From Gracilaria domingensis (taxonomy: Eukaryota > Rhodophyta > Florideophyceae > Gracilariales > Gracilariaceae): a stretch of 64,000 nt of DNA. The notes beneath the pieces are model-generated. The model saw nothing but the letters and a program-made list of their open reading frames with translations, searched no databases and was not told where the DNA came from. Both the position numbers and the translations under genes were made by a program. How positions within the stretch are numbered: position 1 is the first letter of the stretch; each line of letters starts with the position of its first letter. The stretch covers positions 62,001 to 126,000 of the forward strand of contig VCMS01000067.1 of NCBI GenBank assembly GCA_022539475.1, written 5' to 3'. Shown here piece after piece: positions 17,682 to 28,894 of this stretch.

Positions 17682-19421
17682 ATGTTACGCTTCGCCAAAC
17701 TCCGTCGTGGCGCAAGCTCCGACGTCCAACTACCACCATTTGAGCCTGAATCCCATGCATCGTCGCACGCACCCGCCAACTTGGCTCCCCCAGCACAAGA
17801 CGGAAAACGTTCCGTGGAAGTCTCCGCACCGAAAAAGTCCCTTCGATCCTTATTCAAGCAAAGACCTCGACCGTCTCGAAAGCAATCCACCGATGAAGTT
17901 TCCGTGCCGTCTAGTATCAATTCAACCTCTCCGCCTTCCGCCTCCGCCTCTCACGTGCCAAGCGCCGAATCCGTCGCACCGGCCATGACCCCCGAAGAGA
18001 AGCATGCCAAGGAAGCTCGTCGTAAAGCGCGTCGTGCCGAGCGGGAGCGCAGGGAACGCGAACGGGATGAAGAGAACCGTGAGCGTCGCAACCAAAGTAT
18101 CATTACTGGCGTTTCGTTCGATCCTTTACCACCTCTTTCCGAATTCGACTCTGCTTCAGAAGACGAGCGCGAGATGCCCCCAACACAGCACAAGCCCAAT
18201 GATTTCGATCGACGAGCTTCTGCTACAAGCTCCTTGCGCGCTTCGCAAGAAGCTCCACACCTCGATATTGCAGCTGCCACACTGCCGAGAAGTCGTAATG
18301 ACGACGTGAAACTAGCAGAGATGTTTGGAGCTCAAGCACTCCTGACAGCACCTCAACTGGAAAGGCGCCCAACTATGCCTTCAGCTCCTCCCACGGAAGA
18401 AATCAATTCCGACTACGTCTCTCCAGCGCCCAGTGGGACTGCGCCGAAGCCAGCATCCACCTCTTTCCCACAGGCAAGTGACTTGATCCGTCCTTCAAAG
18501 CAACCGGCTCCCATCGGATGGGGTGACGCGTATGATACAGTGCCGTCCCAACCGTTGTATGGCACACCTTCTCATCTAACCAATCGTGGGCCTACAGCCA
18601 TTGAACCTGCTTTAGCAGATAAGATAAGTCGTGGGCGTGAGTTAGCAATGCTGGCTATCGAGCAAGAGGAACAAGGAAACATGGGGGCAGCCGAGGCAGG
18701 CTATATGAAGGCATTAGGTCTTCTTGTGCCAGCTTCCAAAGAACTTGACATCGGATCCGAGCTAAGCCGAAATGCGCGCTCTGCAATGAAGGCCAAAATA
18801 CAACGAGAGGCTGCTGCGATGCTCGATCGCTGTGAACAATTGCGTTTGTTTCTAAAGGCGGCCGCACCTGCGGTGCCAACTAATGTCCCAGACATGCCAA
18901 AATTGGGAAATCCTTCTTCTCGATCAAGAGGCCCACGTGGTATCAGTCCGCCTCGGAAAACGCGAACAAGTTTGGACGAAGACCCGATATCTCCGGATTC
19001 TGCAGTAATGCCTCCAAGAGTCCAAAAGAAGAAGTCCACGGTCAAGCCTCAGATCTACATTCCCCCTCCACCCCCGCCAACATTCGAAGATAATCCACGA
19101 GAGCTTTTTCAGAGGATCGAGGATCGCAAGAACGTGCTTTCAGCTGCCTCTGTCGCGTTCCCCCCAGCGTCTGATGCACTGCCAAAAGAAAGAAAAGCCG
19201 TACTTCCTCACACAGTAGAAACACATGCAAAATGTTTCATGTGCAATGAAACCGCACATCTGAGCACACCATGCAATCACAAGTTTTGCTCGATTTGCGG
19301 TAATCAAGCTGTATCCGTATTCGGAAAGTGTCCTGTACCAGGATGCACTACCCAGCTCACCACAGAGTCGTTCACTCATATTTTGCCGAAGAATATGCCT
19401 CATCCTGGAAGTCGAAGATAG
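17682..19421 (+). CDS. MIT-domain and RING-like zinc-finger protein
   Basis: 579 residues from the ATG at 17682; an in-frame GTG at 17661 is upstream but less likely. The first ~300 residues are low-complexity (Ser/Pro/Arg/Glu), including a strongly charged KEARRKARRAERERRERERD helix near residue 110. A MIT-type helical hairpin lies at about 300-385 (SRGRELAMLAIEQEEQGNMG, YMKALGLLV, AMLDRCEQLR). MIT domains bind ESCRT-III or microtubule partners in endosomal sorting (family knowledge). A polyproline stretch (YIPPPPPPTF) precedes a C-terminal RING-like finger at about 520-565 with spacing C-x2-C-x8-C-x-H-x2-C-x2-C-x10-C-x4-C, so ubiquitin ligase activity is possible but unproven. No intron. 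Confidence 0.75.
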   Translation: MLRFAKLRRGASSDVQLPPFEPESHASSHAPANLAPPAQDGKRSVEVSAPKKSLRSLFKQRPRPSRKQSTDEVSVPSSINSTSPPSASASHVPSAESVAPAMTPEEKHAKEARRKARRAERERRERERDEENRERRNQSIITGVSFDPLPPLSEFDSASEDEREMPPTQHKPNDFDRRASATSSLRASQEAPHLDIAAATLPRSRNDDVKLAEMFGAQALLTAPQLERRPTMPSAPPTEEINSDYVSPAPSGTAPKPASTSFPQASDLIRPSKQPAPIGWGDAYDTVPSQPLYGTPSHLTNRGPTAIEPALADKISRGRELAMLAIEQEEQGNMGAAEAGYMKALGLLVPASKELDIGSELSRNARSAMKAKIQREAAAMLDRCEQLRLFLKAAAPAVPTNVPDMPKLGNPSSRSRGPRGISPPRKTRTSLDEDPISPDSAVMPPRVQKKKSTVKPQIYIPPPPPPTFEDNPRELFQRIEDRKNVLSAASVAFPPASDALPKERKAVLPHTVETHAKCFMCNETAHLSTPCNHKFCSICGNQAVSVFGKCPVPGCTTQLTTESFTHILPKNMPHPGSRR

Positions 19422-19607
19422 GTGAAACTCAAAGGGCCTAACTATTTAGTCCCATTCTTTCCTTAGTTGTAGTGAGAGGCACAGCCTTCAGCACACAACT
19501 TGTGCTACTTCCTTGTTATACGGATGAACTAAGATAAACTAACAATCAAGTCGACTACGTCCTGCACAGAAAACAATAAGTTTGAGACCGCACGAAAGAC
19601 ATATGCC

Positions 19608-21020
19608 TTACAATGTTGATTCCTCTTTGAAACTCAATGGCCAATATTCCATCTGCTGCAACAATGTATCTTCCACAACGTGGTCGAAATGTTGGACAAT
19701 GCTGTTATAGAAATCTCTACGTTTCTTTGCATGTTTTTGGAACCCGGCCTGGCTCGCATTCATTGAAATTCCACTGAGTTCGGTATCTATTCTATCCATT
19801 AACGAGGAATTCGGGACGCTGAACTTACGAGCAAACAAACTTCTTGTTGAGTACAGATCATCCCAAAAGGAATTCGAATTCCCTTTATCAAGCACGTATG
19901 GATGCTGCCCGGACCTTCGACCACGATGGTACCAAACAACTTTTCTAAACGCATCCTGAACAATAGTTTGGCGCCATATGGGATGATTGTACAGGACGTT
20001 CATGAAGTAGTGCTCTGGAACTGATAGCACATGCATATGGTATACTAGCATTCTCTTCGCAAAAGAACTGCGTATCAGAAACTTCACAAACGGTCTAGAT
20101 AGTACCACCCATGCCTCGGCTTTTGTGAATACAAATGATCTGTGAGGTTCAAGAGGATTTTCCTTGTGACCTTTGACGTAAAACAGATGAGCTTTGCGAG
20201 ATCCGTTTCGAGCAATGCCTGGATCCCAGTACAGATTTCGGATACGGAAACTGTATGGACCCCATTCTTTCTTTGGAAAGAATGTAACAAAGTTAAGCCG
20301 ACCAATTGGAAGGTTTGTTCTCGCAAGCAGACGTGCTTGCTTCTCAACTGATACCAGTGGGTAATCAGCACCACTGAGATTGATGAAATAGTCCCAGGAT
20401 TTGTGCTTTTCCAAAGCAAGCGTCATGGCTGCTATGGTGTTTAATACCATCGTCACCGCCTTGTATGTTACCATTTCGCTTTCCATTAAATGAACATTCT
20501 CCTTGTATCGATCGCTACTTTTGACAAGTTGCGCAAAACCGTTTCGTAGCTCTGGGTCCACTTTGGCATCTATGTGAACGATGTATACGTTGCGCGGGCT
20601 ATGTATCCTCGCAAACAATCGCTCCAGCAAAGCAACTGAATCATTTCCGACCTGAACGAAATACGCAATCTGCACAGAGTCTTTGATTTTCTGTCGAGAC
20701 TTGCTGGGGTGTACAAGAGACCACGCCGCATCATATCTCTTTTCGCAAGCCTGAAGGGTAAACGCGGAACCTGGACGATTTAGAGAAGGCTCGAAGAATG
20801 AAGAACGCATACGCACAGGGATCCAAGCATAGTTCTGCACTCTGCGATGAAAAATGAGGACGAAAGCGAAAAGCGCACACGTCAACAATACGAAGAGCTG
20901 CGGAAAGCCTTGACGCTTGAAGCAGACTCTCTGAAGTATGCGACGAGTACGACGAAAGAGGCCTCGTCGACTGACGGTGCGAGACTTTGCACTCGGGAGC
21001 TTCCGAACAGATGCATTCAT
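19608..21020 (-). CDS. GT14 (core-2/I-branching) glycosyltransferase, Golgi type II membrane protein
   Basis: 470 residues from the ATG at 21020. A short basic cytosolic N-terminus is followed by one membrane anchor (FPQLFVLLTCALFAFVLIF, about residues 39-58) and a lumenal catalytic domain. Branch-family (PF02485) features: IAYFVQVGNDSVALLERLFA, RNVYIVHIDAK, WDYFINLSGADYPL, SFRIRNLYWDPG, and VPEHYFMNVLYNHP. Plant and animal relatives transfer GlcNAc, xylose or glucuronic acid to glycoproteins or proteoglycans; the donor here cannot be read from sequence. In an alga with sulfated cell-wall polysaccharides a role in matrix glycan synthesis is plausible (inference). Divergent from the next gene across 389 bp. 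Confidence 0.85.
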   Translation of the reverse strand: MNASVRKLPSAKSRTVSRRGLFRRTRRILQRVCFKRQGFPQLFVLLTCALFAFVLIFHRRVQNYAWIPVRMRSSFFEPSLNRPGSAFTLQACEKRYDAAWSLVHPSKSRQKIKDSVQIAYFVQVGNDSVALLERLFARIHSPRNVYIVHIDAKVDPELRNGFAQLVKSSDRYKENVHLMESEMVTYKAVTMVLNTIAAMTLALEKHKSWDYFINLSGADYPLVSVEKQARLLARTNLPIGRLNFVTFFPKKEWGPYSFRIRNLYWDPGIARNGSRKAHLFYVKGHKENPLEPHRSFVFTKAEAWVVLSRPFVKFLIRSSFAKRMLVYHMHVLSVPEHYFMNVLYNHPIWRQTIVQDAFRKVVWYHRGRRSGQHPYVLDKGNSNSFWDDLYSTRSLFARKFSVPNSSLMDRIDTELSGISMNASQAGFQKHAKKRRDFYNSIVQHFDHVVEDTLLQQMEYWPLSFKEESTL

Positions 21021-21409
21021 TTGCAATCAATCATTCGGTTAGTAGCTGCAATGGGTCGATGGCGATACGCTTGCAGAGGGGCAACGGGGTAAGTGCAAAA
21101 TCGTTTGATATCGAATGGAGATGTCTTGGCGGAATGTGTACTGGAAGAACACTGAAAACGGTGGATGGGAAACAAAGCAGACTTTTGGTTTTACCCAGAT
21201 GTGAGTATCTGTCCCCTTAGGTGTGTACCAACGGTACTTAAGGTATAAGGATAGCCCTCCCCAAGGTACTGTAGATAGTGGTGCTTCCAGTACTCGAGCT
21301 TGTGCTCGCGAAGTGCGAATTATTGTTCGGCCCGTCAGCCATCATGGTCCGGCTGCCACCAAGGCTTTGATTTCTCATAGTAACTGCGAGAGCTCATCAC
21401 TGGCCCAAA
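21021..21409. promoter_or_regulatory. divergent intergenic spacer
   Basis: Separates the start of the GT14 gene from the predicted first exon at 21410. No TATA box or other motif that I would defend. Confidence 0.35.
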
Positions 21410-22614
21410 ATGACTGTCGACGCTGAGGGCAAAGTATCTGTTTTTCTTTACATGCAAAAGCTGTGAACGGCCTTAGGCCGGCCTTTTATTAAGATGACGA
21501 TTTTTCGTGAAAATTCGTCACATTACCCCTCAGATCGGCTCAATTTGGAATAGCGTCGCTCAATTTCACCTTGGACCATTATGAGTACGAGTCCGTGAAG
21601 GTCGACATCGACCTAATCGAAATCCCGGACGCAACGCTGAGAGGGACAGTTTGGGGGCACGTTGAAGCTCTGAAGGCGGAGATTCGAAGAAAAGGGTTTC
21701 TTCAGGCCCTTCAAACGAAGATTGTTGCTATTTTGATCACGGGTAAGTCCGAGACGGAGATGGTAGAGGACAATCGCGTGAAAGTTACGTGAATTCTCAT
21801 AGATAGGGCTCATCTTCTTGTGGCACTCAAGCAACTATGTGAGGAAGATAAAAAGATAAGGAAACTGTGTAAAAAACTTAACGTTTCCTTATGGAGGAGA
21901 AAAAATGAACAAAAGATGAAAACGAAAGAGCTTCTGAGTCTGGGTAATGCTTTGAACGATGGACTAGAGCAGGCCAGACTTATGAACTTCGCCGACAAGG
22001 TTCATTACATAGTATCCTTTATAACCGCGATGGTTAAAGAGGAGAAGAAAGTGTTGTACAGCATGAAAAGGACCGCTGTAGCGGGTGTCTTAAGTGTATG
22101 CGAAATCATAGGTCAGTACCATATCAGACATCTATCGAGGTTTGCGGAGATAGGTTTGAACGTGGCTAAGAGTCCTCGATTGCTGAAGCATTTGGAAATT
22201 GTGTGTCGGGAGTATAATGAAATTGGTATTACATGTATCCCCAGGGATGAGTTCTTTTCTATGGATGAGGACACAACCGATTTCACCCTGGACGCCCTGG
22301 CAGCATATTTTGCGAATAGACGAGAGTCCAAACTGAAGGGCCGCTTTAAAGACATACGCAAGTATTTCTTTATATGTTTCCGGTCCCTAAATGAGCTGGT
22401 CATTGAAGTATCGAAAAGAAAGAGACTCTCTCTGAAGAAAGAGTACGAGATGCAGATTGAAGTCACTAGGTTTGAGAAACTCAGCCTCCGTGAGTATCTT
22501 GCGACACAGGCCGCACGCCTGGAAACGGCAGCGACGAAGAAGCTCTGGAGCGGAAAGATATCGAGAAGGCTGGCTTATGCTCGTAAAATGCTGAAGAAGT
22601 CCGTCAGGGTGAAC
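21410..22614 (+). pseudogene. three-exon gene with a ParB-like N-terminal segment, truncated by an LTR
   Basis: A frame-consistent model is exon 1 21410-21462 (ATG; MTVDAEGKVSVFLYMQKL), intron 21463-21533 (GTGAAC...CCCTCAG), exon 2 21534-21742, intron 21743-21802 (GTAAGT...CTCATAG), and exon 3 from 21803. The protein is cut at 22614, where the LTR of element 2 begins; reading on adds 29 LTR-encoded codons to a stop at 22701. Joined exons 2 and 3 give VDIDLIEIPD, VEALKAEIRRKGFLQAL and ILITDRAHLLVALKQL. That order (substrate-contact strand, helix, then R-x-x-A/L helix) resembles ParB/sulfiredoxin-like domains, a weak call. The remaining ~270 residues are Lys/Arg/Glu-rich helices of unknown function. 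Exon 3 has no stop or frameshift before the LTR, so the disruption may be fairly recent. Confidence 0.55.
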
Positions 22615-23595
22615 TGTAGAGCAAAACGTGCTCGCCCGATACACGGGGATTGTTTTCATAAACCCCTAGTAAGGATGATTCGGAGTACTCGGAAGGTATG
22701 AGTATTGGCCCGCGGATGGGATACTGTTTGGCAGTATTGAGGTACGGTACCCTGAGAGGTCGGACATGACGTGGCGCAGATGAGTATTGGTCGCGTGGAC
22801 GCGTGTGTAGGAATGGGTGTGTTCACACATGTCTTGTTACGATTGTCGGATATTTTACTGGCCGCTGCCGCCGGTTGTCACGTGCACCACGTGTATGGAC
22901 CTGCTTAGGTGTGCAATAGATTATTTAATTTAGTTTAACTAATTTATCGGTTACGATATGAGAGGTGACCTCCCGGTCACCTCCTCCTTCAGTAAAGGGT
23001 AACCGAGTTCGGCTCTGAACCAAGTTCGCCTGCGCGAAGTGTACAACTCCCTCAGGAGGGTCACCGCGTACGGTATGGATTGGATTCATCCCTCGGGATC
23101 ACTCAGGCAATACCGACCATTGTGGTCTTGCCTTCGGGCCTATTTATTCCGTGTCTTCGGACTTTCTGTTTCGTTTACTGTGCAGTTGAACTGCTTTCAC
23201 CACAATTGGTAGCGTTTCCGTCTCTGTATAGAGTTGTGCCGCGTGGGCTTAATACACATCGTCGTCTGCCGGCGCCGGGTCTGTTGCCGCTTGCCGCACG
23301 TCCGGCAGCGGGATTCCTCTCTTTTCCTCCTTTGGTTTCCTTTCCTTTTCCCCCTTTTACCTAGGGCTTACACCGCTCTATGGTACCTCCCTCCTCAACC
23401 ATTCCGTCGCTTTTCGCCGGATTCCTGGATCAGGCCCGTTCACCCCTCAACCTCCGTAGGTATATCCCGTACCACGGGCGGTCTTACACCCGCACTATCC
23501 GTGTTCGGAGGGCTCACCACTGAGTTCACCTCGTCTAGAGGGCAAGGACTCGAACGCCTTGAGAGACGATCCCATCGCTGGCGTTTTGCTCTACA
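22615..23595 (+). repeat. 5' LTR of element 2
   Basis: TGTAGAGCAAAACG ... GCTCTACA, 981 bp. It aligns over its length with 44700-45647, with substitutions and several indels. It contains a hairpin ggtgacctcccggtcacc near 22964, part of which is deleted in the 3' copy. It terminates the upstream three-exon gene. Confidence 0.9.
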
Positions 23596-23597
23596 AG

Positions 23598-23609
23598 TGG
23601 TCTCCCGAC
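23598..23609 (+). promoter_or_regulatory. primer-binding site of element 2
   Basis: tggtctcccgac begins two bases after the LTR. The identical site occurs in element 3. It would pair with a tRNA ending GUCGGGAGACCA; I cannot name that tRNA. Confidence 0.75.
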
Positions 23610-23812
23610 CTAGAACGGGTTGGATTCTTTCTTTCATTCTCGTTCTTGTCGAGGAGTCTCACGATTAGTGATCAATTGGTTTTTGGGAAGCTACTGTAGA
23701 ACAGTGGACTCTCTAGAGTGTTTTATTTGTTTTTCGTTACTTACTCTTTGGAGTATCGAGACCTCTCGTTGTTAATTTGATCTTACCGCTGTTCGGTACA
23801 CCGTGGCTTGGT

Positions 23813-25910
23813 ATGGCGCCACCTGCGCCGAACCCGCGAAACGGTGTGGCCAGAGATGCTGGTGTGCCTCCGCCTAGGCCTCCGCGTTCTCGCGCCTCCG
23901 TACCTGCAAGGTCGCCTGACAATGAACAGGTCCCGGAACCCCGGAGAGCTTCGTCAGTCACGTCGGGTCCGATGGCCGCTTCTACGGCAGGAGCTCCGCC
24001 CGTTACGGGTACTCCGGCCACGGAGAGACCAGACGATGTAGTTGAAACCCCTGGATACTCGTACCTCAAGGCTCAACTGCGTGTCAGTCAGCTCGCGCAA
24101 AACTCGTTGTTCGAGGATCTGTAGTATCTCAGACGGAAGCTTGACCAAGCTGAAATCGGAGATCCGACCAATGAAATTCGTGTCCTACGTCAAGACGTGA
24201 ATTCCATTTTGGAAAGTCTGGGTGCACCAGCCGCTTTTGTTCAAGCTTACCATTCCTCTATTCAGGAGCATCGAACTGAAATCGATCCCCTAACCACTCG
24301 GTTGTCTACTCTTGAAGAGATCATTCGGATGGATAACGCATCTGATGCGAAGAATGTTAAGGAAGAAGCCTCTAAGCGCTCGGCACGCCAATCCCAGTAT
24401 CACGGAAATCGAAGATCCAAAAAGGAACTCCGTTACGAGTCGGATTCGTCTAGTTCGAATTCTAGCGTTCGCTCTGCGAAATCTACTTCACCCAGTTCTT
24501 CGGACAGTGAGGAAGACCGAGAACGGTATGGGAGTAGATCCCGCCGGACGAAGTCGAAGGCGACATATGCCACTCAAGGAGTGATTCGCTCTCGCGAGAA
24601 AGGTATAGGCCATCTTGGACTCAAGGAGTTGAAACCAACGAATCTTCTCTACAGGAAGCTGTTGTCGTATCGTTATTACCGATTGGACGATTCATCGTCA
24701 AGTCGCACCTCGTGAAGCACCGGTAAGGTGAAGGACCACATCAGAAGACTGAATATCGTCTTTACGAAGAAATTAGATGGCGAAGATCCAATTCTGGTAC
24801 TAGACTTCCTGGCCCGCTTTGTGCAGGAAGCCGACATTCTCGGTATGAACGAGGCGCAAGCGTTTCTCGTTTTACCCTATTTTCTGTCAGGGATGGCTGA
24901 AGATCAGTTTAACTCGGTCCGAGGGTCGTCCCGTGCATCTGAGGGAGGTGTCAGCTGATGGCCGGAAGCGGTTCAATACCTTCTGAGGTCCTATGCAACA
25001 GGAAGCGCGATTCACAACGCAACGCTGGCTCTGCGAGATACTAAACAAAAGACTGAAGAGAGCGAAACGGTTTACTCAACTCGGTTGAACAAAGCGTTTT
25101 CATCGTTGTGGGAATGTGTACTCCGCTCAGGAGAGATGCACGATGTTCGTGGATGGGTTGGACCCTTCTATCAAGGCTTTGGTTGCGCGATATCGCGAAG
25201 AGAAACGTAGGATTACTGATCTGGAATTGGTCCAGTACGCCCAGGCTGAAGGCGAAGTCCTCCGTCCTCGGCGCCCGCCAAAACCCCGTCGCTTAAGGGC
25301 GTTGCTCGTCAACGAGTCATCTCCATCTCTTTCCTTTGAACGTGGAAACTCCGTGAACCCGGATCTGGATAATGTCCACTTCGTTGGAAGTGCTCCCGAT
25401 TCGTACGGGTCTTCTGACATTCCGTCGTCGTCGACTCCTCTCTCGGAAGGTTACCTCGCACTCTATATGAAAGGGACACCGGTACAGGCCGCTCCACTCG
25501 CTTGAGCGACCAACGGCAGCCGTTTCTCACGCGCAGGATGGGTGAATGCGCAACCGCAACGACGGCCAGATGGTAATCGATCTTTCGATAAGTCGGTGAC
25601 GACCATCTGTCATATTTGTTCCCGACCCCGTCATATTGCACCTGTGTGCATGTTGCCCGCTCGGGAGTTACCGAAAATTATGGGGTGGTATGAGTTCTTG
25701 TCACCAGCTGACCGTGCTCGTGTTCCGAGTAAGAATTATGAAGAGCAAAGAGCCAAGTTTGGCAATCCTGTTACAGGACAGAACGTTCGAACTGAGCAAC
25801 CTCGGAACCAGGCTGAACAGGTAACTGTGACCAACCCCGAACCCGGGAATTCTGTTTCCCACTCTGAGCAGAGTTTGCCGTCGCCGGCCAACCCCGCCCA
25901 GAAAAACTAA
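23813..25910 (+). pseudogene. gag of element 2 (stops and a frameshift)
   Basis: Starts at an ATG (MAPPAPNPRNGVARD). It aligns with the gag of element 3: GHLGLKELKPTN, LLSYRYYRLDD, DPILVLDFLARFVQEADIL, VRGSSRASEGGVS, CTMFVDGLDPSIKALVARY, and NVHFVGSAPDSYGSSDIPS. In-frame stops occur at 24122-24124, 24713-24715, 24956-24958 and 25503-25505, and the frame changes between about 24960 and 25115. The zinc-knuckle region has lost part of its pattern (ICHICSRPRHIAPVC). The product would have formed the nucleocapsid shell. Clearly inactive. Confidence 0.85.
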
Positions 25911-26027
25911 ACTTGGGAGTTCCCCCTGCGGGAGGGGCGTCTCCTGAGCCAAAGTCGGAGACGCCCGAGGCGCCGCCGCTTCGCTCCCAGGTCACTTTCC
26001 TTAAAAAGAAAGATCCTTACGAGGAAG

Positions 26028-26995
26028 ATGGCTCAATCTGACGTGGACTCAGAGATTTTAACGGCTCTCCGTCGTCCGTGGGTACGGTCCCGAAATTTCC
26101 GTAACCCGGATAGAGTCCTTGTGATGGCCAAAAGGAATTATAAGGTTTACGCCTACCTCGTCTTATCACACCAGTTTATGGTTCGTCAACTGTCTGTGTT
26201 AGGCACGGGCGCTACGCCCAATCTCATTCACTCTTCGTTAGTGCCCCCGGCACTTCAGGAATTCGTTCGCTATGGTCCAGGCTTGGATATCGCTGACGCG
26301 AACAACAACCCGTTGCCCACGGTTGGTTACTTAACTCTCACAGTGAGACTTAGCACCTACGTGGTGAAACTTGATTTTGTTGTCTGCGATTCACTCGCTG
26401 CACCGGTTATACTCGGTTGTGATTTTTGCGACCGTTTTGTCGAAGCGATACGCCCAAGGGCGAAAACCGTGGAAATGGAAGACGGTACAACCATTCCTTG
26501 TTCGGAAGCCGTTGAGGCGCGCAATCCGGAAGCGCGTTCCGTTACATATGGCTCAGGAGGTTCCAAATGTGGAATGTGGATCCCAAATCAACAAAGCTTC
26601 GCATAGCGAAATCCGTTTCAATCCCGCCGGAATCCCAGATGTGTGTGCACTGCGTCTCCAAACAACATGGAATTCGACTAGTTCAACCGTCTTCATCGCT
26701 GTACGATCAGCGACAGCTCGCTTTAGCTAATGGTGTTGTTTCTATCGAGCCCGATCAACCTTTCAAGGTACTGGTTGCCAACTTTGGCAAAACCACTCAG
26801 TGGCTGGTCAAACACCAGGTACTGGGTTCGGTCCTGCCGCATCCGAAGACACTCGTACAGACGAGAATCCAAACGTCCGAGGTTCTCGGTGTGCCCAAAG
26901 CCAAGGAGGGGGCGGTGCCTCCCGGAAACTCCGTTTTGTCGGATTCCTCCAGAAATGGAAACTCCGCCGTACCGGAAGCAGGCGCTACTGAATAG
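26028..26995 (+). pseudogene. aspartic protease region of element 2 pol (inactive)
   Basis: The retropepsin segment is readable from 26028. Where element 3 has the active-site DTGA, this copy has GTGA (QLSVLGTGATPNLIH), so the catalytic Asp is replaced by Gly. The frame shifts near 26500 and again near 26570, and a TAG at 26993-26995 separates this segment from RT, which continues in the same frame. Confidence 0.8.
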
Positions 26996-28894
26996 GTGAA
27001 TCTAGTTAGTTCGGGCCACGAACGACCGTTCATTCCGGTTAAATCAGCGCTACCCCCTGGCACAGAACAGGCGAATCCTGTTGAGGAATTAGAGAAGTTG
27101 AATCTGGACCATGTCCCAGCGTCTCATCGCGAGAAGTTGCGAGACATGCTCAGAGAATTTACTCCCATGTGGGACGGTTCCCTTGGAACAATTGGAATTA
27201 CGGAGCACCGTATTGATCTGCTCCCAGATACTCACCCAATCGCACAACACCCGTATCGGGCAGGCCCGAAAGCGCGGGAAGAAGAAAATTCTCATGTCGA
27301 GAAGATGCTACGTGCCGACGTAATTGACCCAGCTCAGTCGTCATGGGCATCGCCCGTTGTACTTGTTCCGAAGTCGGATGGATCGTGGCGTTTTTGCATC
27401 GATTACAGGCGACTCAACGCCGTTACCATCAAAGACGTGTATCCGATTCCACGGATGGATGAGTACATCGACTCGCTGGGAAGCGCCAGAGTATTTACCG
27501 CCCTTGACGCCAATTGGGGTTACTGGCAGGTTCCAATTCGAAAGGAAGATCGCGACGAGACCGCGTTTGTATGTCACCAAGGACTGTACCGTTTCAAACG
27601 GATGCCCTTCGGGCTAACGAATGCTCCCGCTACGTTTCAGCGCGCGATTGATATTCTGTTGGCCAGGTTCAAGTGGAAGACTTGTCTTGTGTACTTGGAC
27701 AACATTGTCGTATTTTCCAACAGTATGGATGAACATATGTCTCATGTGAGGGAAGTGATGCAGGTTCTGCGTGACGCAGGTGTTACCTTGAAGCTCAAGA
27801 AATGCGAATTCTTTACCGACTCGGTGAAATACCTGGACCACATCATCCGCCGAGGGAAACTCTCGGTCGAAGAGGTAAGGGTGAAGTCGCTGAAGGAAGC
27901 GAAACATCCGACAACTCAAACGGAACTCCGATCATTTCTCGGTTTGTGTAATGTCTACCGTCGGTTCGTCTCGAATTTCGCTGATACTGCAGCTCCTTTC
28001 ATTTCTCTCCTCAGGAAAGGACAGCCAGTTAAACTGGAACCATTCGGCGATGCGGAAGCATCCGCCTTTTCGTCGTTAATCGACGCTGTTACGTCTCCGC
28101 CGATTTTGGCGTTGCCCACTCCAGGGCTTCCATATGAAGTTGGTACTGATTCCAGTGACCACCAAGTGGGGTGTGCATTGTTTCAAGTCTCGAGGGAAGG
28201 CGAGCGACGTCCAGTTGGATACTGGTCTCGTTCATTGAACGTGCATGAGCGTAATTACTCAGTCTCTGAGAAAGAGTGTCTCGCCGTCGTTTGGGCGCTG
28301 TCTACCTTAAGACCCAATCTTATGGGAACCCATTTTCAGGTACATACCGATCATTCGGCTCTCCGCTGGCTTATGGAGATCTCCGAGCCATCGGGTCGCC
28401 TTATGCGTTGGCGTCTCCGTCTATCGGAATTTGATTTTGACGTCCGGTACAAACGGGGCACCCTGAATATGCAGACTGATGCGCTTTCTCGCTTAGGAAC
28501 GTCTGGTGAAGCAGAACCTGTCGACGACGACGACATACCATGCTTCTTGGTGGAAGACTGGGAGGAAGACTCCGAAATTACGGATGACGTCTGTGAGGAT
28601 ATTCTCGCCGCAGAAACGGCCGAGCCACCGCCTGGCTCATTTGAACCCATTACCGCTGAAGAGGTAATACGTGAACAAGACGAGGATCCTTTCTGTACTC
28701 AGATAAGGGCCCGACTCAAGGGGGGATTCAAGATACCCTTTCTAACCAACGATCAGGGATTCCTTGTTAGGATTGTTGGGCCACGCCGTCAAATTGTGGT
28801 TCCACACTCCCTACAATGGAGCGTTCTCCATATATCCCACTATGCAAAGATTGGGGGACACCATGGTCGCAGGAAGTTGTATCTAACTCTCTGA
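26996..28894 (+). pseudogene. reverse transcriptase-RNase H of element 2 pol (mutated active site)
   Basis: 632 codons open between stops. Ty3-type RT motifs are clear: SWRFCIDYRRLNAVTIKDVY, FTALDANWGYW, MPFGLTNAPATFQRAID. The catalytic box reads VYLDNIVVFS where the family has YLDD, so the second catalytic Asp is Asn. RNase H follows (YEVGTDSSDHQVGCALF; the first D is changed in context relative to element 3, VDTDAS). The integrase zinc region begins at SHYAKIGGHHGRRKLYLTL and stops at a TGA (28892-28894) that element 3 reads through. Confidence 0.85.
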
